64,000 nucleotides of DNA, from the NCBI GenBank assembly GCA_023014485.1, contig JAJOZX010001076.1:372001-436000 (forward strand), read 5' to 3'. Under the pieces are notes generated by a model. That model was given only the letters and a program-made list of their open reading frames with translations, had not been told where the DNA came from and made no database searches. The translations under genes were made by a program, and so were the position numbers. This document shows positions 29,509 through 40,148 of the stretch, piece by piece. The first letter of the stretch is position 1, and every line of letters starts with the position of its first letter. Origin of the DNA: Bathynomus jamesi. Its lineage: Eukaryota; Arthropoda; Malacostraca; Isopoda; Cirolanidae.

Positions 29509-30995
29509 TGAAGAAGGAAACCACTCTACAAAAAGACTTAAATTTTTATTTCTTCAAGACCAATGTACGGGGCTCCAATAAACCTTAGCCTCCCCCGCCC
29601 ATGGCCTAAACCATTAGAGGTACAGTAAAACTAAACATACCTTACAAAAGATAATTTAATCCTGCATTTAATGAGAAACAATTAAAACTTGGTGTTTCCG
29701 CCATTGGCTTCCAAGACAGCCTGAATTCGCTTTGGGTAGCTTGCCAAAAGTGACGTGAATAGATCTTGATCGTTACGCAAATTTGCTAAAACAGTTTCAA
29801 TGTGTTGCGTCATTGTATCCTTCGAAAATCGATTTGCTGCAGGTTCTTGAAACGAGAGATATTCAATCTTGTCCTTTATAACTGATCCAATGTGTTCACG
29901 GACGTTCAGGTCAGGAGAATTTCCTGGCCATTTTTCATTTCCAAAGAAATCGATCTCATGGTTCCGCAACAACTGTTGAGTGGCTAATGCCTTAAAGCAA
30001 GGGGCCTTATCGTGCGGAAGTGTGACCTGATCGACATCCATAACATTGCTTGGGTTTCTTAGAAAAGGAATGACATGCTGGGATAGAATAATATCACGAA
30101 AATACTGTCCATCCCAACTCTGACCATTTGGCTTCAGCACCCACATAAGCTTCTTTGCAGTGAACAAAACAAACACACCAACACAGTCTGGACTTTTTAA
30201 TAATTCGCGATAATGTTCATTGTCATCGATTTCATCTGGTGTTGTGGCCCACACTCGATCATTTTCGTAGTTAGGCCGACGTGTTACGTAAACAAAAAAT
30301 TCATCCGAGACAGCTAAATGCATGAAATCATCCACATCCCAATCTTCAAGATAATGGGCAAACCACATTCTGTCATCGATGTTAAGTTGAGTTTTTCTTG
30401 GCTTTGGAAGTTCATGCCAAGGCTTTAAACCTTGCCTATGACGGTACAGTCGAATGATCTCACCACTAACGATCTTTCCTCTCAACACTTCGATCTCTCT
30501 AGAAAGTTTAGCACAGCTGTTTTTCCGCTTACGCGTACCGCTTTCAATGATGTCCTTTGTTTCCTGAGAGAGTGGCAAATTTGGGCGCCCAGATTTGCTT
30601 GTATCCATTTCACATTCATCCAAAGTTTTATTCCAATTTCTTTTGACGAAGTCCTCACTTCTTCGCAACTTTTTGGCAACCCATGAACGTGTTATAAAGG
30701 TGGCTCCAGCATCACGAGCTTCCCGAAATGTTATTGCTCGTATGCGATCTATCACACGTTGCCTCTCCGAATCACCAATTAATTGAGAAGCCATTATATT
30801 ATCACTTTATCAGCTAGAGTAATTTTAATACCTGCAATAAATAAAGAATTTTATATATTTTTATAATCACTAAAAATTATTTCGATATAAGTAAACATGT
30901 AAGCTGCAAATGGGGGGGCTAAGGTTTTTGGAACCCCTTATTGGTGTTAGAGAAATACAAATTTAAGTCTTCCTCAAGAGTGGTTTTCTTCTTCA
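29509..30995 (-). mobile_element. DD37E Tc1/mariner element 7, apparently intact
   Basis: The ends TGAAGAAGGAAACCACTC (left) and the inverse of TGAAGAAGAAAACCACTC (right) belong to imperfect TIRs of about 90-95 bp that also include GGGGCTCCAATAAACCTTAG. TA lies on both sides (29507-29508 and 30996-30997). The interior holds one intact transposase. The TIRs are much longer than those of the DD41D elements here, and a Helitron end abuts the right TA directly. Confidence 0.85.
29682..30794 (-). CDS. DD37E transposase, intact
   Basis: This 370-residue Tc1/mariner-superfamily transposase has an N-terminal HTH region (RIRAITFREARDAGATFIT and VAKKLRRSEDFVKRNW, residues 17-55), a GRP-like linker (SKSGRPNLPLS) and a second HTH. 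Its catalytic residues are D164 (LAVSDEFFVYV), D262 (LPHDKAPCFKA) and E300 (PDLNVREHIGSVI), with 37 residues between the last two. No stop or frameshift is visible. The start is the ATG before ASQLIGDSE, about 200 bp inside the TIR. DD37E elements are described in arthropods; this protein is only distantly similar to the relic at 16918-17285. Confidence 0.88.
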   Translation of the reverse strand: MASQLIGDSERQRVIDRIRAITFREARDAGATFITRSWVAKKLRRSEDFVKRNWNKTLDECEMDTSKSGRPNLPLSQETKDIIESGTRKRKNSCAKLSREIEVLRGKIVSGEIIRLYRHRQGLKPWHELPKPRKTQLNIDDRMWFAHYLEDWDVDDFMHLAVSDEFFVYVTRRPNYENDRVWATTPDEIDDNEHYRELLKSPDCVGVFVLFTAKKLMWVLKPNGQSWDGQYFRDIILSQHVIPFLRNPSNVMDVDQVTLPHDKAPCFKALATQQLLRNHEIDFFGNEKWPGNSPDLNVREHIGSVIKDKIEYLSFQEPAANRFSKDTMTQHIETVLANLRNDQDLFTSLLASYPKRIQAVLEANGGNTKF

Positions 30996-31051
30996 TATCT
31001 ATAATAATAAAAGGACGTGTTTGATTAGGTCCCGAGGTTGTGCACCTGGGT

Positions 31052-31195
31052 GTTGAATGCCCGGTTAGGTCAACTGTACGCCGTTGACGATTGGTTAGGG
31101 TAAGTCGTGACATTTTCGTTAGCTTTAACGAAAATATCACGACTTAACCTAACCAATCGTCAAGGGCGTACAGTTGACCTAACCGGACATTCAAT
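31052..31195. repeat. Long hairpin inside the Helitron
   Basis: 31052-31121 is inversely repeated at 31125-31195 with few mismatches. The turn is at TTTTCGTTAGC/TTTAACGAAAA. The arms contain TTAACCTAACC-type motifs. Confidence 0.85.
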
Positions 31196-31350
31196 TAACC
31201 TACCCGAGCATTCAATTAATCTAATCGGACATTTAGTTGACCTAATCGGGCATTCAGTTAACCTACCCGGGTATTCAATCAATCTAATCGGGCATTTAGA
31301 TGACCTAACAGGGCATTCAATTAACCTAACCGGGCATTCAATTAACCTAA
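31165..31350. repeat. 20-bp minisatellite with CCTAA motif
   Basis: About nine degenerate copies of a unit like CCTAACCGGGCATTCAATTA occur in tandem. Each unit contains CCTAA or CTAAT, recalling the arthropod telomeric TTAGG in reverse, but the period is 20, not 5. Confidence 0.85.
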
Positions 31351-31445
31351 CTAATAACAGCCTTCGAACTACAAAAAAATATTCCGTCCGTCGGCTGGAA
31401 TATTTTTGCCACCACCCGCACGAAGGCCGGGTTCCCTGCTAGTAC

Positions 31446-32706
31446 CTATATAATAAAAGCAGTTCTAGGTTGTGTACGTGGAATGCAAGAAAATAAATGA
31501 AACTGATGCCGTTAAACAAATGAAATTCTTTCCCATCTGCATTCGTTTAAGTTATGGATGAGCGAGACTGACTATTGATCTGTTCGTCACAATCATGCGA
31601 TTTCATCGTTAAACAAACGAAATGTTCCGACCAATGACTGAAATCGTTTCATTGAAAGCACGGAAGTCTCGATCGAATGTTGATTGGGGACCGGCCACGC
31701 GTAGTAAGTATTCTTTGGAAAGGTATAAAACAATCGATTTCGTACGAAACGTTTCGTGCGTAATTACGGCAATTGTATTAACCCTAAATCGAATTATAAT
31801 TTAGCCCTTTACAATATACGTTGAAAATATTTTTATCTTAATTCTGTGGTAATTGTTGATCTCTCTCTACGTGACATGTTTGTCTCCATACGTGCGACGA
31901 TCGAATTGGCCTTTCAGATTACAACAAAAGTTCGGTATTCCCGTCATTTAATCGTGTGTCACTGTGAAACAAAAGGCCCACTTTCCAATCCTCATTCCTC
32001 GATCAAAGCCTATGTGAAAAAGTCAGGATTCCCTCGAGTAAACACCAACTGTCGTAAATCTATCACTCTGGACTCCTAACGAGGCATCAAAAGCTGCTTC
32101 AATGGACAAAGGAACGCCTATACCAGCCCCAAAAACCAACAAAAGCAAAATTACCACCAATCGATTGAGTCTCCCACAAAAATCAAAAGAAAACGTCAAG
32201 CGTCAATGACGAAGGAAAACGGAAACCGGTGCAAAAAGAAAATTTTACTCAAGGCCTACTGTAGTAGTTTCGATCCTACAATAGAATCAAATCGGACTAA
32301 AGTAAATATTAGATATCGTAATGCAGAGATAATTTTATTTATATATTTTGTAATTTATTTTTAATTATTTTCTTAATATTTATTTATTATTACTGGCATA
32401 AAAGTATTGCAAAAATTACCGTACGTAACTGAATCAAAGAATTAGTCACCTTTTTTAAAAAGAAACCACAAAAGATTTCACGACCTGAAAGAATTTAATG
32501 AATCTGTTTCGATTTTTAAATACGATCAGCGGTTTAATAGGAAAAAAATGGAGAAAAAAACGGATGATATTTGGGTGTGTAACGACTGTAACGTGTTAGA
32601 AAATCTAGAAGAGAAAGAGCCATTGTTGTCCCAAGGCGATATGATGATTAAGCTGATTGATGCAGCATTGCTCGTGTGTGTATATATATATATATATATA
32701 ATATAT
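31446..32706. other. Unrecognised DNA, possible second Helitron 5' end
   Basis: The first bases (CCTATATAATAAAAGCAG) resemble a Helitron 5' end in tandem with the preceding one. I find no matching 3' end. The rest has short open frames (for example one at 32548-32739 containing WVCNDC) that I do not recognise. An (AT)n tract closes it at 32681-32706. Confidence 0.35.
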
Positions 32707-33357
32707 CATAATTGTAAGGTTAGTGAAAAATTCACTTAATTTAGAGCTAGTATTATTTTTAGGCTCTTGTGGCGTCCTTTCTACTCGTTTGTTGAATGCG
32801 ACTTTTACAGGGCATGGTCTTATAGCGAGCTCCCTTGCAATTCAGTTTGGTTGTTTAGATACAAGATTGTTGCATCGTGCAATGGTGCAGGTTGTGTTGT
32901 TGTTGTTGTTGTTGTTGCAAGGTTTAGAAAGAAGACCATAAATAGTGCCCCTTTTATTTTTCTTAATTTTATGCAACTGAGGCCTAAAGTAGACCCACAT
33001 TGAGGCAGCAACCCTGAGGTAGTACCTAATAGGACCTCCAAGTCCGTAAGTTTGTTTTAGTCTAGCTTAACTTAGGCTATAAGTTAAAGTAGCCCCTCAG
33101 AGCTTGACCGTTCAAGGCTCAGCTGGGATTGTGACCCCAATCAAAATAAATAAAATAACAACGACGCTTTTATTACCTGTGTGTACAGTATATGCGAAGG
33201 GGAACAAATTTAATTCTCTATGAAGATATTATTAAAGGATGACTAAATAACAAAATCATTATAGTGCGTACATTGTTCGCTAATTACAGGAAAATATTTC
33301 GAGACAAATTTACACCATACTTCAGATATATGATATATTAAAATTCTGATTCCGTTC
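32707..33357. other. Unrecognised DNA with (TTG)n and an A-rich tail
   Basis: A moderate-GC segment (about 32760-33140) holds a (TTG)n run at 32894-32918 and ends in AATAAATAAAATAA, which looks like the tail of a retroposed element on the plus strand. No coding domain is recognisable. Confidence 0.3.
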
Positions 33358-33359
33358 TA

Positions 33360-33758
33360 CAGGGTGTCCCGTAAGTCTGGACCCATAGGGAAAAATAATA
33401 AAATTACAAAATAGTCCAAAAATTTATTTATAATATATATATATTTTTTTTTTATTATTTTTATTATTTTTTTATTATGATCTTACTCCGCTGGAGTTTT
33501 ATTTGTGGGGCCACTTGAAAGCCAAAGTGTACGAGGTCAAACTTCAGAACATTTTCCACCTTAAAGCACGCATTGTGGAGGCGTGTCAAGAAATTTCTGC
33601 GACTGTGATTCAGAAAGTGCTGTCGCAGTCGAGATTGCGTCTTCAACTATGTGTGCGACACAACGGCGGACACTTTGAACAGATTATGTAATAAATTTTT
33701 GGACTATTTTGTAATTTTATTATTTTTCCCTATGGGTCCAGACTTACGGGACACCCTG
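33360..33758 (+). mobile_element. Non-autonomous mariner-like element 8
   Basis: TIRs beginning CAGGGTGTCCCGTAAGTCTG extend about 68 bp with hardly a mismatch, and TA lies on both sides (33358-33359 and 33759-33760). The interior retains only the C-terminus of a transposase, LEFYLWGHLKAKVYEVKLQN to QLCVRHNGGHFEQIM, ending at 33691. The third catalytic Asp position reads Glu (PLEFYLWG). It is an internally deleted derivative. Confidence 0.85.
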
Positions 33759-33760
33759 TA

Positions 33761-34940
33761 TGTATTTCCATTAATTTTATACCAAGTTCATCACGCTTAT
33801 GTTAAGCTTAACTAAAACTGCAGGATATGCTAATTTTCTATTATTATTATTATTATTATTATTATACAGGAACCTAAACAACTCTAACGGCATAATCATC
33901 ATTACTGTACGAGGCACAAAGAGAATTTGCTCCAAATGCTGTTCGTATATTTCGCCTCCACTTCAATGCGAGGATCCCATAAAGAGAACCAAAGTGGTAC
34001 ATCATCATTATCATTGGAAACACGAATCACGACTTAGTAAAGCGAGACCAAAGCTCCACGCACTCATCATATGAAAAGCAAATGGTGTAAATGGTCGCCG
34101 TGTCATTCCCACAGTAAATCATCTATAGCATGGATCCTCTCATCTGCTTTGCATCCTTCCCTGTCATTAATCGGAATAAAGAGACGATAATCCTTTGTGG
34201 TTTCGAGTACGAAACGGCGTTTCATTCGTAATTGGTATGAAAAAGCACTTTATGGAAGGCATCCTCCTCTCCTTCCCCTTAAACTGTTACTGTTCGAGTG
34301 AAAGTGCCATTTGTGGATTGAACCATTTATCGGTGTCTTGGGCGCATCCGAATGGATAAAAGCTCCGACCGCAGATGATCCTCGCAAACAATTGCGCCAT
34401 CTGCAATCAGCGCATTTTGTCTAGCGATAGCCTACACGCGACTGCGCGGTGTCTGCTTCGTCTAAACAGGCCCTTAGAGGGGAAATGTCACGTGGCAAAG
34501 GTGGGCGAGGCGTGTTACGACTCTCAATGACATTGATAAGCAATGTAAGGGCGATAAACAACTCGTATGATATGCTAAAATAAGCGCAAAGAACGCGTTC
34601 CTTCGTCATAATGATCGGTTAACACGGGAACGCGACTGTAATCATTCTTTAAAAGCAATTCCAAATGATGACAACCAAGCTCACCGAAGAAGGGGAACAG
34701 TTCGGTAAAATTACGCCATGAATTATGACATGGGAAAATACTTTTATCTCACAAAAGATACTCGTCACACGACAAGATGTGAACAATTACAATATCTATC
34801 ATCATCCTTCGTGAATACTCTATTCATTACACTACGAAAAAACAATCATACAGCTAAAACGTTTCATGGAGACGTTTCAAAATTCAAATCAAAGTCTACC
34901 AAACTCTGCAAAGACAATCACGGAAATTATATATATATAT
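33761..34940. other. Spacer without recognised genes
   Basis: This is mixed-composition DNA with a (TTA)n run at 33839-33866. Short open frames on both strands carry no motif that I can name. This is one of the few stretches that may be unique sequence. Confidence 0.4.
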
Positions 34941-35350
34941 AATACACACAGACCGTGCATGGAACAAGGAACTCTTCTGGGAAAATTAAATCCACTATAG
35001 TCTGAATAAGTAGTGGTAAGTGGCAAACACTATATTTTTTCTTTTTCATGATGTTAGCCCGACGTGGGCAACGGGTTACTCGCAAAGAGGCCCCAAAAAT
35101 ATAGCTTCCCTCACCAGCTATCTACAAAGCAGCTAGGATCCAGCTTTGGGACAGAATCCTATCTGCTTTGTAGATAGCTGGTGAGGGAAGCTATATTTTG
35201 GGGGCCTCTTTGCGAGTGACCCGTTGCCCACGTCGGGCTATCATGAAAAAGAAAAAACTATAGGGTTTGTCATTTACCATTACTTATTCGGACTATAGTG
35301 GATTTAATTTTCCCAGAGGAGTTCCTTGTTCCATGCACGGTCTGTGTGTA
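34941..35350. repeat. Long inverted repeat with about 195-bp arms
   Basis: 34941-35139 is inversely repeated at 35156-35350 with about a dozen differences and a 16-bp turn (CCAGCTTTGGGACAGA region). The outer ends read ATACACACAGACCGTGCATG. There is an (AT)n tract on the left. It has no coding capacity and no canonical hammerhead core. It resembles the snap-back arrangement of the PLE termini next door but shares no sequence with them. Confidence 0.85.
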
Positions 35351-35390
35351 TCATGAAAAACCCTCAGGAGACCATTCTGAGCTTAATCCC

Positions 35391-35714
35391 ACATATATAT
35401 ATATTATATATATATATATATATGATGAATAAAACCACGAAGGAAAGGAAACACTGAGTGTTCCTGAGGATGTCATTAGACGAAAGCGCTTGAGTACCAT
35501 TCTGTGTTTCCTTTCCTTCGTGGTTTTATTCATCATAAATATTTTTCACGTGTCACTTTCGTGAAATAATTTTCATATATATATATATATGATGAATAAA
35601 ACAACGAAGGGAAAAGAAACACAAAGTGGAGCACCACTTTGTGTTTCTTTTCCCTTCGTGGTTTTATTCATCATAAATATTTTTTACGTGTCACTTTCGT
35701 GAAATAATTTTCAT

Positions 35715-35767
<53 letters not shown>

Positions 35768-35794
35768 ATATATTATATATATATATATATATAT
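35391..35794. mobile_element. Paired inverted PLE termini, copy 3
   Basis: Two consecutive palindromes begin TGATGAATAAAAC(C/A)ACGAAGG and end with the inverse, bounded by (AT)n and TTTCACG.AAGTGACACGTG motifs. The first (35423-35534) carries one hammerhead-like motif. The second (35590-35674) lacks it and folds directly. These are PLE pseudo-LTR ends without any coding body. Confidence 0.75.
35458..35497 (+). ncRNA. Hammerhead ribozyme-like motif
   Basis: GTGTTC-CTGAGGA-TGTC-ATTA-GAC-GAAA-GCGCTT-GAGTAC keeps the full CUGANGA/GAAA core. Helix I still pairs through two G-U wobbles because GAGCAC has become GAGTAC. Helix III (AGCGCT) again requires a dimer. Confidence 0.6.
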
Positions 35795-35796
35795 AG

Positions 35797-36390
35797 GGTG
35801 GGCAAAAAAAAAGGGAGACCTCGAACTTTAGCTGTAAAATCTAAAGTTATGGTCAGATTTCAATATTTTTTTCACACCCAACAACTAAGTAAATTTTCTA
35901 TGCGGTGAGCTGATTTCAAAGAAAACTAATGAAAATTACGGATTTATTGAACATTTCTTTACGCCACTGGAAATTCTCCATTTACAATATTACTGCATTA
36001 TCGGCTCGGCAAAAAAAAAGGGAGCCCTTTTAAGTCCTTCAAATTTCGGCATATACGGTATATAGAACCATAAAATTTTAGTATGTTAGTACTAGGTAAT
36101 TTTATGGTTTGTATGCCATCTTTCAGCATCTCCTGTTTTATCGATTTTCTTGAGAAGCTTGTCCAAACGTCCTGCAGTTGGCTTATATTAATTAAAATCG
36201 CTTTAATTATCGCAAGATTTTCCTGGAATATTCGCCATAAATCCAATTTCTCAGCTAAAATGCTAAAAGATGGCATACAAACCATAAAATTACCAAGTAC
36301 TAACATAATAAAATTTCATCGTTCTATGTACCATATTTGCCAAGATATGGAGGATTTAAAAAGTCTCCTTTTTTTTTTTGCCCACTCGAT
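35797..36390. mobile_element. MITE with long TIRs (GGGCAAAAAAAAAGGGAG type)
   Basis: From about 36003 the sequence CGGCAAAAAAAAAGGGAGCC through CTTTCAGCAT is inversely repeated up to 36389, giving TIRs of about 130 bp around a short centre. Another copy of the terminal motif (GGGTGGGCAAAAAAAAAGGG) lies at 35796, so a second, partial element is fused on the left. No transposase is present. The TIR style suggests Tc1/mariner. Confidence 0.65.
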
Positions 36391-37574
36391 ATGTATGTAC
36401 GTATGTATGTGTGTGTGTGTGTGTGTAAAAATGAACAATGAATAATCTCTTCATTCATATAATTGTGATGATACTCCGTAATATTTATATAAGCCTAATA
36501 TTCTTATTATGTCATATATTCATTTTTACATATCAGGTCCAAAATCGTATGACATGAGTTTGGATAAAATTTTGATTTGCTTTCTATTTTATAATTGGTG
36601 AATTATTATTATTATTATTATTATTTATTATTATTATTTCCTCGTAAACTACTTAATCATTTTTGTATAAAATCCAAAATCGTACAACGCTGACATAAGT
36701 TTGGATATTTTTTATTTGCTTTCTATTTTATAATTGGTTAACTATTTCTGTTTAAACAACTTAATCATTTTCGTAGACTTAGTTAGCTTAATAATGCAAA
36801 CTCGTTAATTTTTTTGTATACATTCTCTCTCCGTCGTAAAAGATGAAGTCATGTATGTCTTCCTTAACGTTTAATTTTTAATCTTAAGCCTTTAATTTTC
36901 GCCATGTACCCGTTTGTTTGTAATTCATGATGGGAAGGCATATTTCAATTCAATTTTTAGTTAACTCGGCGGATCATGATAACATCAGAGCTGTCACTAT
37001 ACGGTTTAAATAAAATATGGATTCCTCTTGCTTACCAGTTTACGCATTGCTTCGGCAAAATTATTTGTTTTGTCTTTAAATGTTTTGTAAAGTAAATCAG
37101 CCTATTGAGAATAATAATAATAATAATAATAATAATCATAATAATAATCATAATAATAATAATAAAAAAAAAAACATTAAATAATAATGACGTCAGTAGG
37201 AAGTTTATTATAAAAGCCCATAAAATTTCTCCAATGGGCATTCTGACTAGACTTAGAGGCTGAGCGTTACCCGTAACATTTTAATAGTAAAATATAGTAA
37301 GAAATATCTTTGTCTTCTCCTTCGAGCCTCGCTTTCTTCAAAGAATTTAGTCTTCAATAGAGAAAAATAATTTCCCGATACGTTATAAGAAGAATCGGGG
37401 AACCTTCAGAGAACTTAGTCGTAAGAAGAGAAATAATTTCCTGATACGTTATAAGAAGAAATCGGAGAGTAGTATAGAAGAAAACTACTACGATTCCCTA
37501 TACGGTATCAGCTACTTCAGTGACAAATCCGTTGCTGCCACCTAACCAGAACCCCCGCCATAGACGGAGGGGTT

Positions 37575-37619
<45 letters not shown>

Positions 37620-38830
37620 CTTATGATTTGTGACTGGTGAATCACAGTCAATTGAGTTTGGAAGGGAGAAGGCTATATTGGCTGCAAAGAAAAATGTATT
37701 AATAATTTGTTAGGTAGTTGGCCTATAAAGAAGAGCTAAGTGATAAATACAAAAGGTATATATAAATCATTAGTGTTCTATATCCTTTTACTTCCACCTC
37801 ATTAAATATTTGGAAAACCTTTCAACCAAATCTGCTCAGGGTCGAACTAGAGTTTCTCACTCGATTTCGTTGGCGTTTCAGAAGGAGAAAAACCGCACCA
37901 CGATTATCGAACGCGAACGAAAAAGCGAATATAAGCGTATTTTGAGGTCGTTCTCACTCTTTCTTGGAAACGGCTCAATCTGAGAGAGAAAGCAGCAATG
38001 AATAATTTCGTCTCGAGTGACCAACCAACCAACCAACCAACTAAATCTGAATGCGTCCGTAATGTTAGCCTCGATTCAAGATTGTCCCTTTGGCTCTCAT
38101 GAATGCAACCGCACGGAAATTTCCTTTTCAGTTCGAGTACATTTGCGCGAATTTGATGTCCGCTATTCGCCTTTTAATAGAGTGACACCCCCACCCCATC
38201 AACCCCGACTGCACCAAACGGTCAACAACTGGACTCGAAATTCTTTATGATTTACCTCAATTTTACTATTGAATAAATGGCTTAAAATTTTTACATCAAA
38301 GACACTGAAGAGAGAGAGAGGCGTAATCTACTTAAATAAGATTAGTGAGGCGTTCGCGTTACATGGACAAAATCGAATTTCGTAATGTCGAAGTTCGACC
38401 TTACGCGAGTATATGGATTTCAAATTTTCAATGAAAATGAGTGACCTAACTTAACCAGACTAATCTAACCTAACCGGGCATAATGTAACCTAGCCCAACC
38501 TAACCGAATTTAATTAAACTAACTTCTTAATAGTGACACTATGCGTGTCGACATTGCGCGAATCGACTTTGTTCCACTACCCGAGACCTTCGTATAAGCG
38601 TATTGTTTGTCCTTAAATTACCCAAATTAACCATCATTCCGTACCTAATAAAATATACTAAACTTATTTTGTGTGACTGAAAGTGTATCTAACTCGCTTT
38701 AGGGTGACGTCACCATATTTCATCGATAAGGCTGGGTTCGACTCAATTACGTTAGTAATTAGAATGACAACGAAATGTCACGTCCATAAAATGATAACAC
38801 GTTCCTATTTTACTACTACTACTACTACTA
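36391..38830. other. AT-rich spacer with microsatellites and short duplications
   Basis: It holds (GT)n at 36406-36426, (ATT)n at 36603-36637, (AAT)n at 37111-37165 and (AT)n at 37579-37617. It also holds two direct duplications (36536-36790 and 37335-37470), (CCAA)n at 38020-38041, and a CCTAACC-rich segment at 38440-38520 that resembles the Helitron minisatellite. I recognise no gene. The open frame at 38017-38250 shows no motif. Confidence 0.5.
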
Positions 38831-38839
38831 TTATTTTTT

Positions 38840-39252
38840 TCTATAATAATGGTCATTGTAAATTTGGAGACAGATGCAAATTCTACCACCCGGACATCTG
38901 CGGGACTTACTCAAAATATGGAACATGCAAATATGGGAAAAATGCTACTATCAACATCTCCCGACGAACCCAAAGGACAAAGTTTAAACGACAATAGGAA
39001 TAACAAGAGGAACACAATAAACGAACAAAAAAAATTTTTCAACATCGCACACGATACGGCTGCTAAATGTAATCCAACGCATGCAGTTGACACAGCTGGA
39101 AACCCCCCGAGCCAAACTGCTTCCGGGCAAGAAGCTACCAGAACAGGTAGGCAAAACGAATCTCTCTCGGAAGACCATAGGGCAACAAAACAAGCGATAC
39201 CGAAGGAAAACGAACTTGAAATGCACAAGGGCAACGAAAAACAAAGAACATA
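38840..39252 (+). pseudogene. LINE B ORF1 remnant with two CCCH fingers
   Basis: NNGHCKFGDRCKFYHPDICG supplies C-x5-C-x3-H of one finger (the first Cys region is damaged), and CGTYSKYGTCKYGKN starts a second. The equivalent LINE A protein has one finger in this place. The segment after it is Asn/Lys/Gln-rich and shifts frame before the endonuclease starts. The PHD-like N-terminus is missing: the sequence upstream is a TAC-repeat-containing junction near 38813-38835. Confidence 0.6.
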
Positions 39253-39757
39253 ATATTGTCCTGACTAATATTCAAGGAATAAGACCAAACCGATCACGCA
39301 ACAAAGTTTCGTACCTGAAAGGATTTATGGACGAAACAAGGACGGACATCGCATGCCTCACAGAAACTCATCTTAAGGATTGCCAAGGAAATTGTGAAAA
39401 CTGCGAACATTGTATTGATAAGAAAGAGATAAATATAGAGGGCTTCAACTTACTAAGAGCGGATAGACCAAGAAGACGTAAAGGTGGCTGTGCTATACCT
39501 ATATGTATATGACGGTCATATGACAGAGACGATAATAAGTAGATCAAACAGCTTTGCGGAACTCCTAGCAGTGAAAATAGAAAAACTAAACGTGATACTG
39601 ATAATCATCTATAGACCTTCAAACACCCAAACCGAAAAATTCTCGGAGGCCATTGATGTTATCAGAAAGCTAATAAAGGCCATAAACCCTCCATCCCCAA
39701 TATAATGATCTGTGGAGACTTTAACTTCCCATTTATTAAATACAAAAAGGTGGATAG

Positions 39758-39765
<8 letters not shown>

Positions 39766-39807
<42 letters not shown>

Positions 39808-39838
39808 GGTATGTATATATATGTGTATATATATATAT
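39766..39838. repeat. (AT)n microsatellite
   Basis: Long AT tracts separated by a short GTATGT-containing spacer mark the left edge of the insertion into LINE B. Confidence 0.9.
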
Positions 39839-40126
39839 ATTTTTTTTTTTTAAGTTCGGGAAGAACCGATTCGCCTCTATTTAAAAAGGCATATCTCAGC
39901 GGAAAAACAAAGAAAAAGTGAGAGGAAAGACAGAGGAAAAAGAAAGGGTGGAGGGGACAGTCGAAGTGGAAAAAGACCAAGGATGACAAGGACTGCAGGG
40001 TCGAGCCCCATCATCCTTGGGTGCTAGGGCCGGGAGGGCGCACGTGAAACCTCCAGGAACAAGCACGTACAAACGAGCACAAAGAGCACTCAAGAGCACG
40101 AGCTTAGAACCCCCTTGCGGGAATAT
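39839..40126 (-). mobile_element. Poly(A)-tailed retroposon, family unknown
   Basis: Read on the minus strand, a GC-richer body starts CCCGCAAGGGGGTTCTAAGC and ends in a run of A (T at 39840-39851). It contains GGGGCTCGACCCTG, which weakly recalls a Pol III B box. It does not encode a protein that I recognise. It could be a SINE or a retropseudogene. Confidence 0.45.
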
Positions 40127-40148
40127 ATATATATATATATATATATAT

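Larger units (their letters stand above)
30998..31442 (+). mobile_element. Non-autonomous Helitron
   Basis: The element starts TCTATAATAATAAAAGG, preceded by A. It ends GGCCGGGTTCCCTGCTAG, followed by T. A short CCCG...CGGG hairpin lies about 10 bases before the terminal CTAG. These are the signatures of Helitrons inserted between A and T. The interior contains a 70-bp-arm hairpin (31052-31195) and a minisatellite. No Rep/helicase is present. Confidence 0.7.

Noticed and set aside
31165..31350. True telomeric or interstitial TTAGG array
   Set aside because: The period is 20 bp and CCTAA occurs only once per unit. The block lies within Helitron ends, so I treat it as an element-internal minisatellite.
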